From NCBI GenBank assembly GCA_964471595.1, contig CAYYGN010000010.1, positions 1-64,000 of the forward strand: a DNA stretch of 64,000 bases, in the 5' to 3' direction. Below, piece after piece: positions 44,632 to 53,701 of the stretch. This DNA comes from JAGNXB01 sp964471595. Lineage in GTDB: Bacteria > Bacteroidota > Bacteroidia > Chitinophagales > Saprospiraceae. The notes under the pieces were generated by a model. It did no database searches and was not told where the DNA came from. It worked only from the letters and a program-made list of their open reading frames with translations. A program made the translations under genes and the position numbers. The stretch's first letter is position 1. Every line of letters starts with the position of its first letter.

Positions 44632-46113
44632 ATGCCCACCCTTTACCTGTACAACAGCCTGACGCGCGAAAAATCCGTCTTCGAACCCCTCCACCCGGGG
44701 CACGTAGGCATGTACGTCTGCGGACCAACCGTTTACAATGACGTACATCTGGGGAATTGCCGGAGTTTCATCTCGTTTGATGTCATTTTCCGTACCCTCC
44801 GGTACCTGGGATACAAGGTGCGCTACGTACGCAATATTACCGATGTCGGTCATTTGCTTGACGACGGCGAGGACCGGATCGCCAAAGGCGCGCGTCTCGA
44901 ACAACTTGAACCCATGGAAGTGGTGCAGAAATACACCAACAGCTTCCACGAGATGATGCGCATCTTCAACGTCTCCCCGCCCAGTATCGAACCCCGGGCT
45001 ACCCAACACATCATCGAACAAATCGAAATGGTCGCGGCCATTCTCGAAAACGGTTACGCCTACGAAATCAACGGCTCCGTGTATTTTGATACCGTTCGTT
45101 TTGCCCGGGAAAAAGGCGTGTATGGACAAATGAGCGGGAGAGTGATCGAAGATCTTCTCCAGGAGACCCGCGATCTCAAAAAACAGGACGAAAAACGACA
45201 TCCCGCCGATTTTGCGATCTGGATGAAAGCCGAACCGGAGCATATCATGCGATGGAACAGTCCCTGGGGAGAAGGATTTCCGGGATGGCACCTGGAGTGT
45301 TCTGCCATGAGCACCAAATACCTGGGTCACACCTTCGACATCCACGGGGGAGGTGCCGACCTCAAATTCCCCCATCACGAAAACGAGATCGCCCAGAACT
45401 TCGGAGCCTGTGGTTGCGCACCGGCCAAATATTGGGTGCATGGCAACATGTTGCTGCTCAACGGAAAAAAGATGTCCAAAAGCGACGGCAACACCATTAG
45501 TCCCTATGAGTTGTTCAGTGGGGAGAGTCCTTTCATCTCCCGCGGTTACAGTCCGATGACCGTGCGGTTTTTCATGTTGCAAGCCCATTACCGCAGCACG
45601 CTGGACATCACCGATGAAGCCCTTCAGGCTGCCGACAAAGGATACCGCCGGCTGATGGAAGCCTGGAAGAACATCCAACGGCTCCCTGCTCCTGCCGGAA
45701 AACAGGAAAGCGACCTGGACCGCGAAATTCTCGGCCAACTCGATCAAGCTGTTGAAGAGCTCTGCGACGATTTCAATACGCCCAAGGCGCTTGCCCGGTT
45801 GTTTGAAGTCATCCCACGGATCAATGCCCTGCATGGCGGCCAGATCCCGCCGGATCAAATCCTGCCCTCAACCCTGGTGCGCCTCCGGGAAACCATGAGC
45901 GCGTTGCTTTTTGACGTATTCGGTCTGGCAGAAGAAGACCAGGGTACCGCCTCCGCCACCGTAAATGCCCTGATGGACCTCATTCTGGATCTCAGGGGCC
46001 GGGCCCGGGCCTCGAAAGACTGGCCGACCGCAGACCGTATTCGTGACGGGTTGAAAGAAGCCGGAATCGTGGTAAAGGATGGACCTGAAGGTTCTTCCTG
46101 GAGCGCCTCGTAA
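44632..46113 (+). CDS. cysS: Cysteinyl-tRNA synthetase
   Basis: A 493-residue class I synthetase that charges tRNA-Cys. The zinc Cys30 sits in YVCGPTVYNDVHLGN, which also carries the HIGH-like HLGN. Further zinc ligands are in WHLECSAM and the HHENE block. KMSKSDGNT near residue 280 completes the active site. Full length with the usual C-terminal helical domain. The gene begins 33 bp after the EEP gene. Confidence 0.97.
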   Translation: MPTLYLYNSLTREKSVFEPLHPGHVGMYVCGPTVYNDVHLGNCRSFISFDVIFRTLRYLGYKVRYVRNITDVGHLLDDGEDRIAKGARLEQLEPMEVVQKYTNSFHEMMRIFNVSPPSIEPRATQHIIEQIEMVAAILENGYAYEINGSVYFDTVRFAREKGVYGQMSGRVIEDLLQETRDLKKQDEKRHPADFAIWMKAEPEHIMRWNSPWGEGFPGWHLECSAMSTKYLGHTFDIHGGGADLKFPHHENEIAQNFGACGCAPAKYWVHGNMLLLNGKKMSKSDGNTISPYELFSGESPFISRGYSPMTVRFFMLQAHYRSTLDITDEALQAADKGYRRLMEAWKNIQRLPAPAGKQESDLDREILGQLDQAVEELCDDFNTPKALARLFEVIPRINALHGGQIPPDQILPSTLVRLRETMSALLFDVFGLAEEDQGTASATVNALMDLILDLRGRARASKDWPTADRIRDGLKEAGIVVKDGPEGSSWSAS

Positions 46114-46294
46114 ACTCATCCCGATCCGGCACGTGAGGGGGTGGGCCGACCACCGTTGCAGGAATGCCCATCGTCCGCTCCCCTTTCCTGCATCCGGCCA
46201 TTGCCTTCCTTCATCCGGTAAATGTCGCCTGCGGTCGATTGTCGGGGGATGATCCTCCGGATAACGCCGACTTTTGTCCCCCAACCGCTTTTCC

Positions 46295-46993
46295 ATGTCC
46301 TTTATCGAGATCCGGAATCTGAAAAAGATCTATCGCAAATCGGCCGTCAATGTTTCGGCGGTCAACGATGTCAGCCTGGATATCCGCCGGGGAGAATTCG
46401 TGGCCATTGTAGGGAAATCGGGATCCGGCAAATCCACCTTGCTCAACCTGCTGGGTGGTTTGGACACCCCCACTTCGGGGATCATCCGTGTGGACGGGAC
46501 GGATCTTGCTGCCGGCGGCAGGGAGGGTCGTGTTCGTCATCGCCGTCACCGCGTCGGCATGGTGTTCCAGACGTTTCAGCTCATCACGGGTCTTACGGCC
46601 ATTGAAAATGTGGAGCTCGCCCTCGCTTTCGGGGGTGTAAACCGAAAGGACAGAAAAAGAATTGCCCTTGCCCTGCTCGAACAGGTAGGACTTGCCGACA
46701 GGGCCGACCACCGCCCCACCGAACTTTCCGGCGGGGAAGCCCAAAGAGTCGCCATCGCCCGGGCGTTGGCCAACAATCCGGATATCATTCTCGCCGACGA
46801 ACCAACCGGCAACCTGGATACCCAAAACGGAGAAGCCATTCTCGCTTTGTTACAGCGACTTCATGTTCAGGGCCGCACCATCATCATGATCACCCATGAT
46901 CCCGATATGGCCGCTGTGGCCCAACGCATCATCCGGATCCAGGACGGACGTGTGCTGGATGAGACTCCTTCCCTCCAAAATCCCAAGGCATGA
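46295..46993 (+). CDS. ABC transporter ATP-binding protein, LolD/MacB type
   Basis: A 232-residue ATPase: Walker A GKSGSGKST near 40, signature LSGGEAQRVAIARAL near 143, Walker B IILADEPTGNLD near 165, and a following H-loop in MITHDPDMAAV. This matches the LolD/MacB group that works with FtsX-like permeases in lipoprotein release or peptide/macrolide export. The ATG at 46295 is chosen by the family N terminus. A 4-bp ATGA overlap links it to the permease. About 180 bp upstream holds no gene. Confidence 0.9.
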   Translation: MSFIEIRNLKKIYRKSAVNVSAVNDVSLDIRRGEFVAIVGKSGSGKSTLLNLLGGLDTPTSGIIRVDGTDLAAGGREGRVRHRRHRVGMVFQTFQLITGLTAIENVELALAFGGVNRKDRKRIALALLEQVGLADRADHRPTELSGGEAQRVAIARALANNPDIILADEPTGNLDTQNGEAILALLQRLHVQGRTIIMITHDPDMAAVAQRIIRIQDGRVLDETPSLQNPKA

Positions 46994-48390
46994 CGACCTC
47001 GGACATCCTCCGTATGGCGATCCACAACCTGTGGCGTACCCGGCTGCGGTCCTCCCTGACCGTTCTCGGTGTGGTCATAGGCATTGGTGCCCTCATTTCC
47101 ATGGTCGCCTTTGGCAGCGGAATGGAAAAGAACGTCACCGACGCCTTTATGGAAAGTGGTCTCTTCGCCCGTATCACCGTTTCACCGCTCAAACTGGACA
47201 TGAACAGGCCAGTGGAATCCCTGACTGATACCAGCGGTGTCAACGTTCCACTGGATGACGAATTGTTGGATCGCATCCGGCGGATAAAGGGCGTCAAAGA
47301 AGCTTATGGCGAGATCCAGCAGCCCGCCAAAGTTGGCTTAGGGGGAAAGGAGACCACCCTGACCTACACTGGCGTTGATCCCGCCATGGGCCTGAAAAAT
47401 TCCAATGCCGAATTGATCGCCGGCACATTCCTTACATCGGATTCCCTGCCCCAGGCCGTGATCAACACTCAATTGCTCCGAAGATTGAAAATCCGTCTGG
47501 ATACCGAAGATATGGCCAAGGCCAAGGAAAAAGACACTGCTGGGGTTTATACCTACGTCCTTCCGGATGACCTGATCGGCGACACGCTGTGGTTGAGCAC
47601 TGCCGTATTCAATCCCATGCGCATGATGGGTGCCCTGATGGGCAACCGCGATGAAACCCCTTTGAGCGAACGCCGGACCCCTCTGATCATCACCGGCATA
47701 CGGGAATTGGAACCGGATGGTCCGGCCAGTCGCTTCGGTGGTGATCTGCTTATCCCCGCCGGATTTGCCTCGACGATCCCCAGCATCGGTTTCAACAGCA
47801 TCACCGATTTCCTGCGCAAGGGTAAATCCACACCGGACAAATATGCCGTCATCCAGGTCAATGTAGCGGGGCCGGAAGACATCACACCCGTCCGGGCCGA
47901 ATTGGAATCCATGGGCCTCAACGCCTTTGCGCTGGCCGAACAACTCAAGGAAGTGCGCCGTGCCTTCCTCGCCATGAAAGCGGTATTGGGTGTCGTCGGA
48001 TTCATTGCCCTTGTCGTCGCCGGATTGGGCATCATCAATACCCTGTTGATGAGTATCCTGGAAAGAACAAGAGAAATCGGAATCATGAAAGCCATTGGTG
48101 GAAGTGAAGGCCAGATCAAATCGGTGTTTTTCGGCGAAGCTGCCGTGATCGGACTGATCGGCGCCCTGGGAGGAATTGCCCTTGGTTGGTTGGTCACTCT
48201 GGCTGCCGGAAGCTTCATCAACATGAAAATTCGCGAGATGGGAGAGACTCCTATGGACCTCTTCTACTTTCCCTGGTGGTTGCTGCTGGGATCGATCGGT
48301 TTTGCCATCGGCCTTAGTTTGCTGGCCGGTCTTTATCCCGCAAGCCGCGCCGCCCGGATCGATCCGGTCGAAGCATTGCGGTGGGGGTGA
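46990..48390 (+). CDS. ABC transporter permease, MacB/FtsX type
   Basis: A 466-residue permease: an N-terminal helix (LRSSLTVLGVVIGIGALISMV), a large periplasmic domain (about 50-320) and three C-terminal helices with the FtsX-like LVVAGLGIINTLLMSILERTREIGIMKAIGG. Together with the preceding ATPase it forms a mechanotransmitter-type system that moves substrates from the periplasm or pushes lipoproteins outward. Substrate unknown. Confidence 0.88.
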   Translation: MTTSDILRMAIHNLWRTRLRSSLTVLGVVIGIGALISMVAFGSGMEKNVTDAFMESGLFARITVSPLKLDMNRPVESLTDTSGVNVPLDDELLDRIRRIKGVKEAYGEIQQPAKVGLGGKETTLTYTGVDPAMGLKNSNAELIAGTFLTSDSLPQAVINTQLLRRLKIRLDTEDMAKAKEKDTAGVYTYVLPDDLIGDTLWLSTAVFNPMRMMGALMGNRDETPLSERRTPLIITGIRELEPDGPASRFGGDLLIPAGFASTIPSIGFNSITDFLRKGKSTPDKYAVIQVNVAGPEDITPVRAELESMGLNAFALAEQLKEVRRAFLAMKAVLGVVGFIALVVAGLGIINTLLMSILERTREIGIMKAIGGSEGQIKSVFFGEAAVIGLIGALGGIALGWLVTLAAGSFINMKIREMGETPMDLFYFPWWLLLGSIGFAIGLSLLAGLYPASRAARIDPVEALRWG

Positions 48391-48428
48391 GCCCCCCCGT
48401 TGCCAAATACAGGCGCTGGCCGAAACCC

Positions 48429-48466
48429 GTTGATCCCGCCGGCCTGCGTTGATTCAAGGGATCAAC
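48429..48466. repeat. Inverted repeat between ABC permease and porE-like gene
   Basis: GTTGATCCC and GGGATCAAC are perfect 9-bp arms with a 20-nt loop; a shorter nested hairpin GTTGAT/ATCAAC sits at 48448-48466. There is no T-tract after it, so a rho-independent terminator is not clear. It could be a hairpin or a regulator site. Confidence 0.35.
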
Positions 48467-48554
48467 CATACCCGTAACGGCCTGCTTTATCCTTCTTTGT
48501 CAGGAGGAAGGTCCCATTATATCATGTACTGGAAGTAAAAGCGTTCTATACCTG

Positions 48555-50471
48555 ATGCTTCGCTTCTCATTCCTTCTCTTCAGTCTTTACCTTCTTCCCG
48601 TGGTGTCTTGGGGCCAGGAAAATGTTCCGCCCAAAGCGGAAAAAGCGAGGCAGGAAGCCAGGGAATGGATTAAGAAAGGAAAACCGGACAAGGCCCTTGT
48701 CGCGCTGGACAAAGCCATACTTCTTTCACCGGATTTCTACGCAGCCATCTCCGATCGGGCGGCCCTGCTGCTGGAATCCGAACCCGCCTCCGCCGAAGCG
48801 GATTTGCGTCGTCTCGTTCTTCTCAGGCCGGAAGAGGATCCATCCGTGTGGCTGGCATTGGCACGCATTTGCAGGGATGGACGGCGATGGGAAGAGGCAG
48901 TTGTCGCCTACGACCGTTATCTTCATCTTGCCCCTGATACCCATCACGCCAAAGCTGAAGCCCGGAGGGAAAGGAACAATTCCGCCTTTGCCGGGGAGGC
49001 GCTGCGCACACCGGTTCCTTTTGTGCCCACTCCCCTTCCGGCAACGATCAACCGCCCGGGTCAAATGCAGTATGGGGCCGTTTTCCGGGGGGATGGGCGC
49101 TATATGGTCTTTACCAGAAGGGTGGATGGCCAGGAAGACTTCTATGCCGCCCAAAGGACAGGCCCTGACTGGGCGATGGCCGAGCCCATCCACGAGCTCA
49201 ATTCCCCACAGAACGAAGGGATGCATTCGCTGGGCCGGGATGGCTCCATCCTTGTATTTACCCGCTGTCAGGACAGCCGGGGTCTGGGCAGTTGTGACCT
49301 GTACCTCTCCTCCTTGGGGACAGACGGCCGGTGGTCGGCGCCCCAAAACATGGGACCGGGTGTCAATACCCGCCATTGGGATGCCCAGCCGGCTTTGTCT
49401 GCTGACGGCAGTATGTTGATCTTCAGCAGTACCCGGCCCGGGGGCAAGGGGGAATCCGATCTTTGGTGGACCTTTCGGGATAGCGCGGGACATTGGTCGG
49501 AGCCGCAACCCATCCCCGGCGCGGTCAATACACCTTTCCGCGAACAAACCCCCTTTTTGCATGCCGATGGCAAAACCCTCTATTTTTCCTCGGACGGCCA
49601 TCCCGGGATGGGAGACATGGATATGTTTGTCACACGTTTCCAGCCGGGCAAAGGGTGGTCCGACCCCGTCAACCTCGGCTATCCGGTCAACACGGAGGGT
49701 CATGAAGGATCCCTCAGTCTTTATCTGGATGGCCATACCGCTTTTTTGGCCACGGACAGAAGCCTCGCGGAAGATTGGCCCCGCGGCATTTATCTGTATG
49801 AATTCATCCTTCCCGAAGAGGTCCGCGGTATCCCTGTCACCTATGTCAGGGGCAGGGTGACGGATGCCTCGACAGGACAGGGGCTTCCCGGTCGGTTTCT
49901 GGTCCGCCAGCAGGGGCCGGATCGGGAAGCGGCTTATGAGGTATCAGCCCGTGAAAATGGCGATTTTTTGGTCTGCCTGCCCAGTGGATCCGAATATGCC
50001 GTCATCCTGGAACTTCCGGGATATGCCTTTTACAGTTCGCGATTTTCGATCCGTGAAGAGAATGCCTATCAGCCGTACGAACTTGACATTGCCCTGCATC
50101 GGATTGCGGCTGTTCGTGATCCCGGCCAGGAAGTACGGATTGTCCTGCGCAATATCCTGTTCCCTACGGGCAGTGACGAATTCCACCCTTCATCCCTTTT
50201 CGAACTGGAACGGGTAAAGGCCCTTATGGCAGAAAATCCGGACATCCGGGTCCGCCTGGAAGGGCATACGGACAACACCGGCCGACCAGAAGACAACCAG
50301 GCGCTATCAAGCCGCAGAGCCGATGCCGTCAGAAATTGGCTTGTCCGGCAAGGGATTGCCGGACACCGCATTGAAAGTGCCGGATATGGAGACACCCGTC
50401 CGGTAGCGGACAATACGACATCCGAAGGAAAACAATTGAACCGGAGGACAGAAATGGTTATTTTACGCTGA
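48555..50471 (+). CDS. PorE-like T9SS protein (TPR, propeller, CRD, OmpA)
   Basis: A 638-residue periplasmic protein with a signal peptide to about residue 20 (VVSWGQ). Domain order: TPR helices (~25-165); a PD40/WD40-type propeller (~170-430, e.g. GQMQYGAVFRGDGRYMVF, DGKTLYFSSDGHPGMGDMD); a carboxypeptidase-regulatory-like fold (~440-520, VRGRVTDASTGQGLPG); and an OmpA peptidoglycan-binding domain (~525-638, NILFPTGSDEF, LEGHTDNTG, SSRRADAVRNWL). This is the architecture of PorE, which anchors T9SS to peptidoglycan. Unlike P. gingivalis PorE it has no lipobox cysteine. Paralogs exist, so the exact role is uncertain. Confidence 0.75.
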   Translation: MLRFSFLLFSLYLLPVVSWGQENVPPKAEKARQEAREWIKKGKPDKALVALDKAILLSPDFYAAISDRAALLLESEPASAEADLRRLVLLRPEEDPSVWLALARICRDGRRWEEAVVAYDRYLHLAPDTHHAKAEARRERNNSAFAGEALRTPVPFVPTPLPATINRPGQMQYGAVFRGDGRYMVFTRRVDGQEDFYAAQRTGPDWAMAEPIHELNSPQNEGMHSLGRDGSILVFTRCQDSRGLGSCDLYLSSLGTDGRWSAPQNMGPGVNTRHWDAQPALSADGSMLIFSSTRPGGKGESDLWWTFRDSAGHWSEPQPIPGAVNTPFREQTPFLHADGKTLYFSSDGHPGMGDMDMFVTRFQPGKGWSDPVNLGYPVNTEGHEGSLSLYLDGHTAFLATDRSLAEDWPRGIYLYEFILPEEVRGIPVTYVRGRVTDASTGQGLPGRFLVRQQGPDREAAYEVSARENGDFLVCLPSGSEYAVILELPGYAFYSSRFSIREENAYQPYELDIALHRIAAVRDPGQEVRIVLRNILFPTGSDEFHPSSLFELERVKALMAENPDIRVRLEGHTDNTGRPEDNQALSSRRADAVRNWLVRQGIAGHRIESAGYGDTRPVADNTTSEGKQLNRRTEMVILR

Positions 50472-50481
50472 AGAAAGAACG

Positions 50482-50489
50482 TACCTTTG
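50482..50489 (+). promoter_or_regulatory. -7 element for hydrolase gene at 50509
   Basis: TACCTTTG, 19 nt before the ATG. Confidence 0.5.
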
Positions 50490-50508
50490 CACCCGAATCG
50501 AAGCCCCC

Positions 50509-51303
50509 ATGTCAGGAATTCCCTTTTTTAAACACGGTTCTGGTCCGATCACCGTTGTTTTGATCCATGGATTCATGGAGGATCGCCGTATTTTCGATAC
50601 CATCCTTCCCCACCTCGATCAAAAGAACTTCAGTTGGTTTCTGCCGGATTTGCCCGGATTCGGAGAAGCCAGCAAAGTGGGACTTCTTGAGATATCCATG
50701 ACCGGGTATGCCGATTACATCAGGGACTGGATCCTCGACCAAAATAAAAACTCCGTCATTCTGGCCGGCCACAGTATGGGAGGTTATGTGGCGCTGGATT
50801 TTGCCTCGCACTATCCCGAGCAACTCAAAGGATTGGTGCTGATGCACAGTCAGGCGGCTCCGGACTCTCCGGAAAAAAGAAAAAGCCGGGAGGAGCACAT
50901 GCAGTTCCTCGAGCGAAATGGTCTGGCCAAATATGCCGCCCGGCTGATCCCCGATCTCTACATGACCGCCTGGAAAGAGAAAAACAGGGGAGAACTGGAT
51001 GAATGGATCGATCGTGCCTCCAAATACGGGCAAAAAGGAGTCATGCTCGCTTTGCAGTGTATGCGTGATCGCAAGGACCACCGAGATACACTGGCCCAAC
51101 TGAAAGTACCGGTCAGCATGATAGCCGGGGCACACGATCCCATCGTATCGCGGGAACAAAGCCTGGAAGAAGCCCAACTGGCACCGCAGACTTGCTTCCA
51201 AATGCTGGAAAATGCCGGTCATATGGGCATGCTGGAAGACTCCGCCAAATTCGGAGAGGCCCTACAGCAGTGTGTCAATCAGATGACCCAGATTGCAGTT
51301 TAG
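50509..51303 (+). CDS. Alpha/beta hydrolase
   Basis: A 264-residue hydrolase with the nucleophile elbow GHSMGG near residue 90 and an oxyanion region in VLIHGFMEDRRIFD near 20. The catalytic Asp is near AGAHDPIVSREQ and the His in NAGHMGMLED. Cytoplasmic, no signal peptide. Its 3' end overlaps the MazG-like gene on the other strand by 29 bp (51275-51303). Substrate unknown. Confidence 0.85.
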   Translation: MSGIPFFKHGSGPITVVLIHGFMEDRRIFDTILPHLDQKNFSWFLPDLPGFGEASKVGLLEISMTGYADYIRDWILDQNKNSVILAGHSMGGYVALDFASHYPEQLKGLVLMHSQAAPDSPEKRKSREEHMQFLERNGLAKYAARLIPDLYMTAWKEKNRGELDEWIDRASKYGQKGVMLALQCMRDRKDHRDTLAQLKVPVSMIAGAHDPIVSREQSLEEAQLAPQTCFQMLENAGHMGMLEDSAKFGEALQQCVNQMTQIAV

Positions 51304-51628
51304 GATTGTCGAGATGCCGCCGCGCATCCCGTATATCCTTCTTGGCCATGCTTGCCTGCAGGGCTTGGTCGAGATCAGTCCCGGTTTGGTTGGCCAAACA
51401 GATCAAAACCCAAAGAATGTCCGCCAATTCACCGGCAATGGCCCCAGAGGCGTCTGTGGGGTCTTCGGTGGATTTGTAGGACTGCTCTCCGTATTCCCTT
51501 ACCATCCAACGGCTTAACTCTCCTACTTCTTCCATAAGGATAGCCATATTGGAAAGAGGATTGAAATACCTTACTCCTTTGGTCCGGATCCATTGATCCA
51601 CCATTTGCTGGGCCTCCTTGATTTCCAT
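51275..51628 (-). CDS. MazG-like nucleotide pyrophosphohydrolase
   Basis: A 117-residue all-alpha enzyme with the EExxE-type metal motif (MEEVGELSRWMV near 30) and ELADILWVLICLAN near 70. MazG-like proteins hydrolyse nucleoside triphosphates to monophosphates to clear non-canonical nucleotides. It lies 1 bp after the dtd stop, on the same strand, so the two are co-transcribed. Confidence 0.85.
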   Translation of the reverse strand: MEIKEAQQMVDQWIRTKGVRYFNPLSNMAILMEEVGELSRWMVREYGEQSYKSTEDPTDASGAIAGELADILWVLICLANQTGTDLDQALQASMAKKDIRDARRHLDNPKLQSGSSD

Positions 51629-51629
51629 G

Positions 51630-52082
51630 TCACTCCTTTCTTTTACTATCCATGATCAGGGTGACGGGACCGTCGTTGACCAGCCCCACCTGCATATCTG
51701 CTGCGAATATGCCGCTTTCTACCGGGCATCCACTCTGTATGGCCAATTCCTCCACAAAGCATTGATACAAAGCAATCGCCTTTTCAGGTCTTGCGGCACG
51801 GATAAAGGAAGGGCGGTTGCCTTTTCGCGTACTCGCGTGCAAGGTAAACTGGGATACAACCAGAAATGCCCCGCCAACAGCGACAATATCTGCATTCATT
51901 TTTCCCTCCTCATCGGAAAATATCCTGAGTGTTTTGAGTTTCTGGCATAACCAAATGGCGTCATCCCTTTCATCATCTTCCTCCACACCAACAAGGACCA
52001 ATAAACCCCTGCCAATGGACGCCACGATCCGACCTTCAACCCCAACCGATGCTTCCCGGACTCTCTGAATGACGATTCTCAT
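51630..52082 (-). CDS. dtd: D-aminoacyl-tRNA deacylase
   Basis: A 150-residue enzyme that removes D-amino acids from tRNA. Motifs: VVSQFTLHAST near 77 with the catalytic Thr, and GLVNDGPVTLIMD near 135 carrying the Gly-cisPro pair. Full length. Its ATG at 52082 lies 3 bp from a perfect DnaA box, at the edge of the candidate origin. Confidence 0.95.
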   Translation of the reverse strand: MRIVIQRVREASVGVEGRIVASIGRGLLVLVGVEEDDERDDAIWLCQKLKTLRIFSDEEGKMNADIVAVGGAFLVVSQFTLHASTRKGNRPSFIRAARPEKAIALYQCFVEELAIQSGCPVESGIFAADMQVGLVNDGPVTLIMDSKRKE

Positions 52083-52540
52083 AACTTATCCACAAACAGG
52101 TAAACAAGCATGTATAATGTGGTGATAACGAAGCACCATGAAAGTAAGTTATTCAGCTCGTCCGCACAAGTTCCGGTGGATAAACCGCACCTTATCCCCA
52201 CATCGCGGCAAGGCGGCATTTACCCATTCAAACAACTTGCATGTGTTGTGGAGAAAGGGTACCTACCTGACATCCGATCCCATTTTGCACACCACCTGTC
52301 CCTTTGGAATTCACTGCTACTTACTATGTGAATAAAGTATCAAATGACTGTTAGTAAAGTTATACAATATTGATAAACAATAATTTAAGATATTATCTTA
52401 TTGTGGATAAACTTTGCTGGAACGTGTATATCGACAAATCAAAATTTCAACGTACTTGGTTACTCACATATACACCTTACTGATAATGATGATTCTTTTT
52501 TATTAATTAATAACTTATAATAATAACCATCAGAGGCCGG
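52083..52540. other. Candidate chromosomal replication origin (oriC)
   Basis: This 520-bp gene-free gap (52083-52602) holds six DnaA boxes: perfect TTATCCACA at 52086-52094 and its reverse complement at 52402-52410; one-mismatch versions at 52175-52183, 52192-52200, 52247-52255 and 52327-52335. Between and after them is AT-rich DNA (52320-52400 and 52490-52530), a likely unwinding element. Parallel parS sites lie 2.2-2.4 kb away. dnaA itself is not in the window, which is not unusual outside well-studied groups. Confidence 0.75.
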
Positions 52541-52572
52541 TGTTGGCACCTGGGCGGTACTGCGGATGTTCT

Positions 52573-52580
52573 TAGTTTTG
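52573..52580 (+). promoter_or_regulatory. -7 element for ctaA
   Basis: TAGTTTTG matches TAnnTTTG, 22 nt before the ATG. Confidence 0.45.
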
Positions 52581-52602
52581 CCCTGTTCAATTCCGGAACA
52601 TC

Positions 52603-53682
52603 ATGGAGGGTGGAACTTTTTCGAAATGGGTCAGTTTGTGGTTGTTGACCGGGCTTGTCGGCGTATTGGGCCAGATCGTGATCGGAGGAGTTACCCGGTT
52701 GACGGGCAGTGGGTTGTCCATCACCAGGTGGGAAATAGTGACCGGGACGTTCCCACCGATGAATGAAGCGGAATGGGAAGAGGCTTTCCAACTTTATCGG
52801 GAAACACCCCAATACGCGTTGATTAACAAAGGCATGTCGCTGGACAGTTTCAAATATATATACTTCTGGGAATATTTCCACCGATTGTGGGCAAGGTTGC
52901 TAGGTTTGGTATTTCTCGTGCCCTTTCTGTTTTTTTGGTCCAGAGGGATGTTGAGCAGGGATTTGATGCGTCGGTTGGGCATTTTGGTTCTACTGGCTGC
53001 GATTACTGCCTCTTTTGGATGGATCATGGTAGCCAGTGGTTTGAATGAGCGTCCCTGGGTGAATATCTACAAACTGGGTGCCCATTTGCTTTTGGGTTTT
53101 GCAGTATTTGTCTATTTACTGGATGTTTGGTACCGATACCGGGTGGTTGTGCAACCGGTTCATGACCGGGGTCTTTACAGGTTGAGTGGATGGATATTCC
53201 TGATGCTTGTTCTTCAGGTTTTTCTCGGGGGAATGGTATCCGGCATGAAGGCCGGATTTGCTTATCCGACCTGGCCGTCCATGAATGGCTCCTGGATACC
53301 TGGCATACTTCTGGACCCAGACGCCTGGCAATGGGATGCCTTTGTCCGGTATGATGAAAATACCTTCATGCCGGCATTTGTACAATTTGCTCATCGTATT
53401 GTTGCTTATGGGCTCTTATTGGTTGTATTGATATTGTGTTTGGGATTGATGTACAGCGGTAGTCGTCGATTGAAGAATTGGTCCCTGTGGTTGATGGGTG
53501 TCGTATTGATCCAGGTGGGATTGGGCATATTGACGGTGGTGTCCTTTCAGCAGGGGATTCCTGTTTTGTTGGCTTCTTGGCATCAGACGGGAGGTCTGGT
53601 GCTGTTGGGGTCCGTTTATTTGGTTCACATGCGTGAATTGACACCTGTTTCACGCCAGGACGTATTAAAAGAAAAGTCCTAA
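52603..53682 (+). CDS. ctaA: Heme A synthase (COX15/CtaA)
   Basis: A 359-residue membrane protein that oxidises heme O to heme A for cytochrome c oxidase. About eight helices. Conserved blocks: GGVTRLTGSGLSITRWEIVTGTFPP near 28, EYFHRLWARLLG near 88 (heme His), QFAHRIVAYG near 265 and SWHQTGGLVLLG near 325 with the other heme His. The coding strand is visibly G/T-rich, unlike C-rich plus-strand genes to the left of the origin. Confidence 0.95.
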   Translation: MEGGTFSKWVSLWLLTGLVGVLGQIVIGGVTRLTGSGLSITRWEIVTGTFPPMNEAEWEEAFQLYRETPQYALINKGMSLDSFKYIYFWEYFHRLWARLLGLVFLVPFLFFWSRGMLSRDLMRRLGILVLLAAITASFGWIMVASGLNERPWVNIYKLGAHLLLGFAVFVYLLDVWYRYRVVVQPVHDRGLYRLSGWIFLMLVLQVFLGGMVSGMKAGFAYPTWPSMNGSWIPGILLDPDAWQWDAFVRYDENTFMPAFVQFAHRIVAYGLLLVVLILCLGLMYSGSRRLKNWSLWLMGVVLIQVGLGILTVVSFQQGIPVLLASWHQTGGLVLLGSVYLVHMRELTPVSRQDVLKEKS

Positions 53683-53687
53683 TGCCG

Positions 53688-53695
53688 TATTTTTG
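53688..53695 (+). promoter_or_regulatory. -7 element for hydrolase gene at 53702
   Basis: TATTTTTG, 6 nt before the ATG. Confidence 0.55.
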
Positions 53696-53701
53696 CCCGT
53701 T

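Noticed and set aside
46114..46294. tRNA or riboswitch before the LolD-like gene
   Set aside because: No cloverleaf, TPsiC arm or known leader pattern could be found by eye.
48391..48554. Rho-independent terminator at the inverted repeat
   Set aside because: The stem has a 20-nt loop and no T-tract follows.
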